Below are positions 57,401 to 64,000 of a stretch of 64,000 bases of DNA, in pieces (within the stretch, counting starts at the first letter, position 1; each line of letters starts with the position of its first letter). The position numbers and the translations under genes are program-made. The notes beneath the pieces were generated by a model, which was not told the origin of the DNA, made no database searches, and was given only the letters and a program-made list of their open reading frames with translations. The stretch comes from Rhynchonema sp. JSB1_4 (Eukaryota; Nematoda; Chromadorea; Monhysterida; Xyalidae), in assembly GCA_030248065.1 (NCBI GenBank), contig JASAMV010001839.1:62001-126000 (forward strand). Direction: 5' to 3'.

Positions 57401-60400
57401 CTTAACACCTAATTTCGGAAACCTGTTGTTTGCTGATAAATTTCCCTTAAAAGCTGTTTATAAGCCGCCTGTTGGGCTGTTGTGTCTGACACCACGTGTG
57501 CAGTACTTCTTAACACCTAATTTCGGAAACCTGTTGTTTGCTGATAAATTTCCCTTAAAAGCTGTTTATAAGCCGCCTGTTGGGCTGTTGTGTCTGACAC
57601 CACGTGTGCAGTACTTCTTAACACCTAATTTCGGAAACCTGTTGTTTGCTGATAAATTTCCCTTAAAAGCTGTTTATAAGCCGCCTGTTGGGCTGTTGTG
57701 TCTGACACCACGTGTGCAGTACTTCTTAACACCTAATTTCGGAAACCTGTTGTTTGCTGATAAATTTCCCTTAAAAGCTGTTTATAAGCCGCCTGTTGGG
57801 CTGTTGTGTCTGACACCACGTGTGCAGTACTTCTTAACACCTAATTTCGGAAACCTGTTGTTTGCTGATAAATTTCCCTTAAAAGCTGTTTATAAGCCGC
57901 CTGTTGGGCTGTTGTGTCTGACACCACGTGTGCAGTACTTCTTAACACCTAATTTCGGAAACCTGTTGTTTGCTGATAAATTTCCCTTAAAAGCTGTTTA
58001 TAAGCCGCCTGTTGGGCTGTTGTGTCTGACACCACGTGTGCAGTACTTCTTAACACCTAATTTCGGAAACCTGTTGTTTGCTGATAAATTTCCCTTAAAA
58101 GCTGTTTATAAGCCGCCTGTTGGGCTGTTGTGTCTGACACCACGTGTGCAGTACTTCTTAACACCTAATTTCGGAAACCTGTTGTTTGCTGATAAATTTC
58201 CCTTAAAAGCTGTTTATAAGCCGCCTGTTGGGCTGTTGTGTCTGACACCACGTGTGCAGTACTTCTTAACACCTAATTTCGGAAACCTGTTGTTTGCTGA
58301 TAAATTTCCCTTAAAAGCTGTTTATAAGCCGCCTGTTGGGCTGTTGTGTCTGACACCACGTGTGCAGTACTTCTTAACACCTAATTTCGGAAACCTGTTG
58401 TTTGCTGATAAATTTCCCTTAAAAGCTGTTTATAAGCCGCCTGTTGGGCTGTTGTGTCTGACACCACGTGTGCAGTACTTCTTAACACCTAATTTCGGAA
58501 ACCTGTTGTTTGCTGATAAATTTCCCTTAAAAGCTGTTTATAAGCCGCCTGTTGGGCTGTTGTGTCTGACACCACGTGTGCAGTACTTCTTAACACCTAA
58601 TTTCGGAAACCTGTTGTTTGCTGATAAATTTCCCTTAAAAGCTGTTTATAAGCCGCCTGTTGGGCTGTTGTGTCTGACACCACGTGTGCAGTACTTCTTA
58701 ACACCTAATTTCGGAAACCTGTTGTTTGCTGATAAATTTCCCTTAAAAGCTGTTTATAAGCCGCCTGTTGGGCTGTTGTGTCTGACACCACGTGTGCAGT
58801 ACTTCTTAACACCTAATTTCGGAAACCTGTTGTTTGCTGATAAATTTCCCTTAAAAGCTGTTTATAAGCCGCCTGTTGGGCTGTTGTGTCTGACACCACG
58901 TGTGCAGTACTTCTTAACACCTAATTTCGGAAACCTGTTGTTTGCTGATAAATTTCCCTTAAAAGCTGTTTATAAGCCGCCTGTTGGGCTGTTGTGTCTG
59001 ACACCACGTGTGCAGTACTTCTTAACACCTAATTTCGGAAACCTGTTGTTTGCTGATAAATTTCCCTTAAAAGCTGTTTATAAGCCGCCTGTTGGGCTGT
59101 TGTGTCTGACACCACGTGTGCAGTACTTCTTAACACCTAATTTCGGAAACCTGTTGTTTGCTGATAAATTTCCCTTAAAAGCTGTTTATAAGCCGCCTGT
59201 TGGGCTGTTGTGTCTGACACCACGTGTGCAGTACTTCTTAACACCTAATTTCGGAAACCTGTTGTTTGCTGATAAATTTCCCTTAAAAGCTGTTTATAAG
59301 CCGCCTGTTGGGCTGTTGTGTCTGACACCACGTGTGCAGTACTTCTTAACACCTAATTTCGGAAACCTGTTGTTTGCTGATAAATTTCCCTTAAAAGCTG
59401 TTTATAAGCCGCCTGTTGGGCTGTTGTGTCTGACACCACGTGTGCAGTACTTCTTAACACCTAATTTCGGAAACCTGTTGTTTGCTGATAAATTTCCCTT
59501 AAAAGCTGTTTATAAGCCGCCTGTTGGGCTGTTGTGTCTGACACCACGTGTGCAGTACTTCTTAACACCTAATTTCGGAAACCTGTTGTTTGCTGATAAA
59601 TTTCCCTTAAAAGCTGTTTATAAGCCGCCTGTTGGGCTGTTGTGTCTGACACCACGTGTGCAGTACTTCTTAACACCTAATTTCGGAAACCTGTTGTTTG
59701 CTGATAAATTTCCCTTAAAAGCTGTTTATAAGCCGCCTGTTGGGCTGTTGTGTCTGACACCACGTGTGCAGTACTTCTTAACACCTAATTTCGGAAACCT
59801 GTTGTTTGCTGATAAATTTCCCTTAAAAGCTGTTTATAAGCCGCCTGTTGGGCTGTTGTGTCTCACACCACGTGTGCAGTACTTCTTAACACCTAATTTC
59901 GGAAACCTGTTGTTTGCTGATAAATTTCCCTTAAAAGCTGTTTATAAGCCGCCTGTTGGGCTGTTGTGTCTGACACCACGTGTGCAGTACTTCTTAACAC
60001 CTAATTTCGGAAACCTGTTGTTTGCTGATAAATTTCCCTTAAAAGCTGTTTATAAGCCGCCTGTTGGGCTGTTGTGTCTGACACCACGTGTGCAGTACTT
60101 CTTAACACCTAATTTCGGAAACCTGTTGTTTGCTGATAAATTTCCCTTAAAAGCTGTTTATAAGCCGCCTGTTGGGCTGTTGTGTCTGACACCACGTGTG
60201 CAGTACTTCTTAACACCTAATTTCGGAAACCTGTTGTTTGCTGATAAATTTCCCTTAAAAGCTGTTTATAAGCCGCCTGTTGGGCTGTTGTGTCTCACAC
60301 CACGTGTGCAGTACTTCTTAACACCTAATTTCGGAAACCTGTTGTTTGCTGATAAATTTCCCTTAAAAGCTGCTTATAAGCCGCCTGTTGGGCTGTTGTG

Positions 60401-63400
60401 TCTCACACCACGTGTGCAGTACTTCTTAACACCTAATTTCGGAAACCTGTTGTTTGCTGATAAATTTCCCTTAAAAGCTGTTTATAAGCCGCCTGTTGGG
60501 CTGTTGTGTCTCACACCACGTGTGCAGTACTTCTTAACACCTAATTTCGGAAACCTGTTGTTTGCTGATAAATTTCCCTTAAAAGCTGTTTATAAGCCGC
60601 CTGTTGGGCTGTTGTGTCTCACACCACGTGTGCAGTACTTCTTAACACCTAATTTCGGAAACCTGTTGTTTGCTGATAAATTTCCCTTAAAAGCTGTTTA
60701 TAAGCCGCCTGTTGGGCTGTTGTGTCTCACACCACGTGTGCAGTACTTCTTAACACCTAATTTCGGAAACCTGTTGTTTGCTGATAAATTTCCCTTAAAA
60801 GCTGTTTATAAGCCGCCTGTTGGGCTGTTGTGTCTCACACCACGTGTGCAGTACTTCTTAACACCTAATTTCGGAAACCTTTTGTTTCCTGATAAATTTC
60901 CCTTAAAAACTGATTATAAACCGCCTGTTGTACTGTTGTGTCTCACACCACGTGTGCAGTACTTCTTAACACCTAATTTCGGAAACCTTTTGTTTCCTGA
61001 TAAATTTCCCTTAAGAGCTGTTTATAAGCCGCCTGTTGGGCTGTTGTGTCTGACACCACGTGTGCAGTACTTCTTAACACCTAATTTCGGAAACCTGTTG
61101 TTTGCTGATAAATTTCCCTTAAAAGCTGTTTATAAGCCGCCTGTTGGGCTGTTGTGTCTCACACCACGTGTGCAGTACTTCTTAACACCTAATTTCGGAA
61201 ACCTGTTGTTTGCTGATAAATTTCCCTTAAAAGCTGTTTATAAGCCGCCTGTTGGGCTGTTGTGTCTCACACCACGTGTGCAGTACTTCTTAACACCTAA
61301 TTTCGGAAACCTGTTGTTTGCTGATAAATTTCCCTTAAAAGCTGTTTATAAGCCGCCTGTTGGGCTGTTGTGTCTCACACCACGTGTGCAGTACTTCTTA
61401 ACACCTAATTTCGGAAACCTGTTGTTTGCTGATAAATTTCCCTTAAAAGCTGTTTATAAGCCGCCTGTTGGGCTGTTGTGTCTCACACCACGTGTGCAGT
61501 ACTTCTTAACACCTAATTTCGGAAACCTGTTGTTTGCTGATAAATTTCCCTTAAAAGCTGTTTATAAGCCGCCTGTTGGGCTGTTGTGTCTCACACCACG
61601 TGTGCAGTACTTCTTAACACCTAATTTCGGAAACCTGTTGTTTGCTGATAAATTTCCCTTAAAAGCTGTTTATAAGCCGCCTGTTGGGCTGTTGTGTCTC
61701 ACACCACGTGTGCAGTACTTCTTAACACCTAATTTCGGAAACCTGTTGTTTGCTGATAAATTTCCCTTAAAAGCTGTTTATAAGCCGCCTGTTGGGCTGT
61801 TGTGTCTCACACCACGTGTGCAGTACTTCTTAACACCTAATTTCGGAAACCTGTTGTTTGCTGATTATTTCGAGTTTAAAGTTGACGCAGTGCAAAACTT
61901 GTTCCTACAACACTACTGGCTACGTAAACAGCTTTCCGGCTGTTCTAAATCGTTGGCATCAGCATAAATAATTTCCTTAACTTCAAGCTCATGGTGCCAC
62001 CCGGATACAATCTAATCACCAAGTTTGTGCATAATTGTTCATGAAAACACAACCCTATCGTCTGAACATACAATGATTATAATAAGACAAATCGAACCTT
62101 CAAAACTGACTCCATACGACGCGAACGGTTTGTCGCGCGAGATGATTTCGGATATGATGATTGCGAATGCGTACACGTCACCGCGTTGTGAACCGCCCAG
62201 CGGTGGGTGACTGTTGCGCAGAATTTCAGGTGACAACCATAGACGTTCTGGGCAAATTTTATGCACTTTTTTCGCCTTTTAATTGGTTTCTTAATTTTAT
62301 AAGCGATGTGAGGTTGCGTTTTTGGCAGCACACGATGTTGTACGTATGATAATGGAGGCCTGCATTATACATTTCAAATTTCTTTGCCAACAAAAAATTG
62401 TTTCTTCGACTGGAGGCACGAACCCATGGTCCTCCTCCTGACAGTTTATTTGGTTTTCTGACCACGGGCGTAACAGCTGGACCCAGACGTAAGCCTGAAT
62501 TTGAGCCTAAAAACGCAAGCCTAACCCCTCATCTCGAGCAGTCGTCCCTCATTCATCATGTGCAATCCAAAATCGGTGACACGCAACACCCAACGATTGT
62601 CGATCAGACAATTTGATGACTTCAGTCGGCTGTGCGTCTTGATTGGTGACGCGTGTAGTGCTTCCATGCCCTGAAACATTAGGTGGTGATAATGCTGACG
62701 AAGAGCTGGTGCTCTTCAAACGCGTTCCCACAAGTGCCCCACGCATTAGGTGGAGTTATACTTGTCCTCATGTGGACATTTTGTCCGCATGGACAAAACA
62801 ACAAAGATTTGTCCATGCGGACAAAATGTCCACATGAGGACAGTATAACTCCACCTTGACAGTGACAATGACCTGTGCATGCACTCTACGTATGCCGACG
62901 GCAAGTTTCTGACGCTGAGTGAAAAACTAAGGTTTTGTGTTCTGATTTTAGCATTTGGTATCACAGAAATGTGGTGCACCAGGACATCGTCAGTGCAAGA
63001 TCTCTTGATCCCAAGACTTTGAGCAATGGATCAGGCAGGGCGGTTGTCACGCTCTTCAGCAATCGATTAACTCTTTATGAACTTCAACCGCATGAACAAA
63101 AACTATGCACGAACGTTAGCGAGATCGCGGATGAATGAGAATTTGAAGAACCAATCGAGTTTGATGGTGTCATTTGCCAAAATATCGTCCAAGCTGTTCT
63201 TGGCGCAGTACAGCCACACTGAGACGGGCACGCGAGCATCAAGCGCAAGACCAACGAAATAGTTCAGGTTCTCGTCCGTTAGCGCTTTCATCTGAAATGA
63301 ACATATTGAAACATCAGCTGGTCTGCTGGGGAAACAAAGGGTGAGCTCACTGGGTGATGCTTCACATGCAATGGGTGCAAAGATAGAACAAGTGTTTGAG

Positions 63401-64000
63401 TCAAAGACCTCAAATTTTGAGGCTTTTTCTTTTAATCAGATGACTTACGGCTCGCATATGATCGTGATCCTCCTTTGTGGTCATCACAATGTTGCATTTG
63501 TGCTGTTTCATCCATACCAACATGCCTGGAAAATTATTGACAAAAAATAGTGTAGCCAAAAAAAACAGTGTTGTCAGTGAGTGAGTGACAATTGATGAAA
63601 TGGCCATAGTGAGTTTTGTAAGACTTGTATTTGATGCGTTCCTTTGTAGTTTCAAAGACCGCAGGTGCACCAGGTTGTCATCAGTGCGTCACACCTTTAT
63701 AATCAGCGGTGTGGTCCGAGTTACGACTAATCGCCTCCTGCATCTCTTCATTGAAGATCGACGATTTCCCGCTGCTCATCGAACCGCTGCTGCCTTTCTG
63801 AAATTAAATTGTGGTTTTATCTGCTTTGTCAAGGTGTGTTATAAAATTAAAATATGAAAAGTCTATTCTGAAAAGTTGGGGCGCACCATTTTCTTCAGCG
63901 GTATCACGTCCTTGATCGTCATCTTCCACTCCAAATGCGCCATTTCACTCTTCTGAATGCGACGTCTGGAACACGGGTTTTTACGAGTTTTTTCCTTAGA
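51459..64000 (-). CDS. Receptor-type guanylate cyclase, partial (continues past window end)
   Basis: Makes cGMP from GTP. Exons in transcript order: 63965-63887 ([19 protein letters not shown]), 63797-63695, 63525-63449 (VWMKQHKCN), 63291-63115 ([11 protein letters not shown]...[11 protein letters not shown]), 62670-62526 ([20 protein letters not shown]), 62247-62098 ([22 protein letters not shown]), 54420-54316 ([20 protein letters not shown]), 53981-53908 (AAMMPK), 53705-53513 ([10 protein letters not shown], first metal Asp), 53387-53286 ([10 protein letters not shown], second Asp and GTP-type Glu), 53207-53135, 53054-52956 ([17 protein letters not shown]-type Cys), 52865-52771 and 51602-51459 ([12 protein letters not shown], stop). 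Catalytic residues look complete. The kinase-like domain lacks a standard HRD loop. I could not find the exon for the end of that domain between 62098 and 54420. The extracellular part is beyond 64000. Confidence 0.92.
51703..51928. mobile_element. MITE family B, copy 2
   Basis: This 226-bp copy equals the element at 42104-42329 in length and is nearly identical in sequence. GAT occurs on both outer sides (51700-51702 and 51929-51931), possibly a 3-bp target duplication, although copy 1 shows none. It is in the last guanylate cyclase intron. Confidence 0.85.
52070..52737. mobile_element. 668-bp TA-flanked element (pogo/Tc1-like ends)
   Basis: The left end CAGTCTAAACTCTTTATAGTGACA and the inverted right end CTGTCTGCCTTTTCTATAGTGACA match at about 17 of 24 positions, and TA flanks both ends. 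The terminal sequence resembles ends of the pogo/Tigger branch of Tc1/mariner, from memory. There is no transposase frame; the interior is mostly the 81-bp tandem repeat. It lies in a guanylate cyclase intron. Confidence 0.65.
52145..52400. repeat. 81-bp tandem repeat, about 3 copies
   Basis: AGTATGACTAAGGGCATATT recurs at 52202, 52283 and 52364, a period of 81 bp. Each unit is itself an inverted repeat (GGAAAATGGAAATG against CATTTCCATTTTCC) around TATGTCCAAG. A scattered fifth piece lies at about 52500-52590. The array is internal to the TA-flanked element at 52070-52737. Confidence 0.85.
54655..54895. repeat. C-rich low-complexity tract
   Basis: Long runs of C (54721-54762 with single interruptions, and 54835-54868) with GGG blocks. 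It lies in the long guanylate cyclase intron. Such tracts are prone to sequencing and assembly error, so the length here should not be trusted, and neighbouring exons could have been lost. Confidence 0.8.
55484..57197. repeat. ~252-bp tandem array, about 6.8 copies
   Basis: Unit starts (RRCMTAAACTRATACGCAGA) fall at 55484, 55738, 55991, 56239, 56492, 56745 and 56993, periods of 248-254 bp. The most constant part is CCACATCAGGCATGCGCACC and the following AAGAAGGGGTTGTG. Copies differ by substitutions and small indels, so the array is older than the 108-bp array that begins immediately after it, within its seventh unit. Confidence 0.93.
57198..61866. repeat. 108-bp satellite-like array, 43 copies
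   Basis: The unit beginning TTCGGAAACCTGTTGTTTGC repeats exactly every 108 bp from 57198 to 61842 (43 full units) plus a 25-bp stub. Copies 1-24 look identical. A G-to-C variant (TCTGACACC to TCTCACACC) appears in copy 25, is absent from 26-28, then marks copies 29 onward except 36. Copies 35 and 36 are clearly diverged. Because 108 is divisible by three and one frame lacks stops, a 1,608-codon plus-strand frame crosses it; this is a by-product. The array is intronic, antisense to the guanylate cyclase gene. Confidence 0.97.
62748..62856. mobile_element. 109-bp near-perfect hairpin element
   Basis: Arms of about 48 bp (AGGTGGAGTTATACTTGTCC at the left, its mirror GGACAGTATAACTCCACCT at the right) enclose a loop of about 10 bases. 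Ends share the AGGTSGAKTTATACT pattern of the elements at 44828 and 45060. It lies in the guanylate cyclase intron between the exons at 63115 and 62670. Confidence 0.8.

Noticed and set aside
57141..61967. A plus-strand 1,608-codon frame of 36-residue repeats across the satellite
   Set aside because: The unit length is divisible by three, so one stop-free monomer frame is open throughout. The diverged copies 35-36 differ mostly by amino-acid-changing substitutions, there is no start context or signal peptide, and the array is inside an intron of the opposite-strand guanylate cyclase gene.

Overview
The window looks like nuclear DNA of a nematode. Genes are split by many short introns and some very long ones, with canonical GT/AG junctions. 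The gene content includes a cuticle collagen (Col_cuticle_N-type amino end, GXY tracts, a YCPC motif after the last tract), a receptor-type guanylate cyclase, and a cluster of small secreted cysteine-rich proteins carrying the DB module, a domain family best known from nematodes. Species cannot be named from the sequence.

Layout. 1-5675: mostly non-coding, with one convincing minus-strand first exon (4024-4201). 5676-17880: the 3' part of Aquarius (AQR), the spliceosomal intron-binding helicase, on the plus strand; its helicase exons are intact, and one 7.1-kb intron holds minus-strand exon-like stretches. 19107-43703: a plus-strand cluster of ten DB-module genes. Most have a signal peptide, a small N-terminal Cys mini-module, a Thr-rich linker and one or two DB modules. 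Inside it, a unit of about 5.6 kb is duplicated head-to-tail (23164-29919 and 29918-35526). Both breakpoints lie in linker exons, so the junction makes a new hybrid gene that is still in frame (29577-30760). Copy 1 later received a hAT-like element inside a DB exon and two small inverted-repeat elements inside an intron; copy 2 preserves all the empty sites. 47492-50965: cuticle collagen with a long Pro-rich tail. 51459-64000: receptor guanylate cyclase on the minus strand, continuing past the window end. Its 7.7-kb intron holds two satellite-like arrays: about 6.8 copies of a ~252-bp unit, then 43 copies of a 108-bp unit.

The window is rich in miniature inverted-repeat elements of at least eight sorts, plus a 1.1-kb palindrome. 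The main biological story is a young, actively rearranging family of secreted DB proteins. Their DB-half exons are bounded by phase-0 introns wherever I could place them exactly, except in the last gene, and their repetitive Thr-rich linkers tolerate breakpoints. All exon boundaries come from reading splice signals and frames by eye; none is supported by transcripts.
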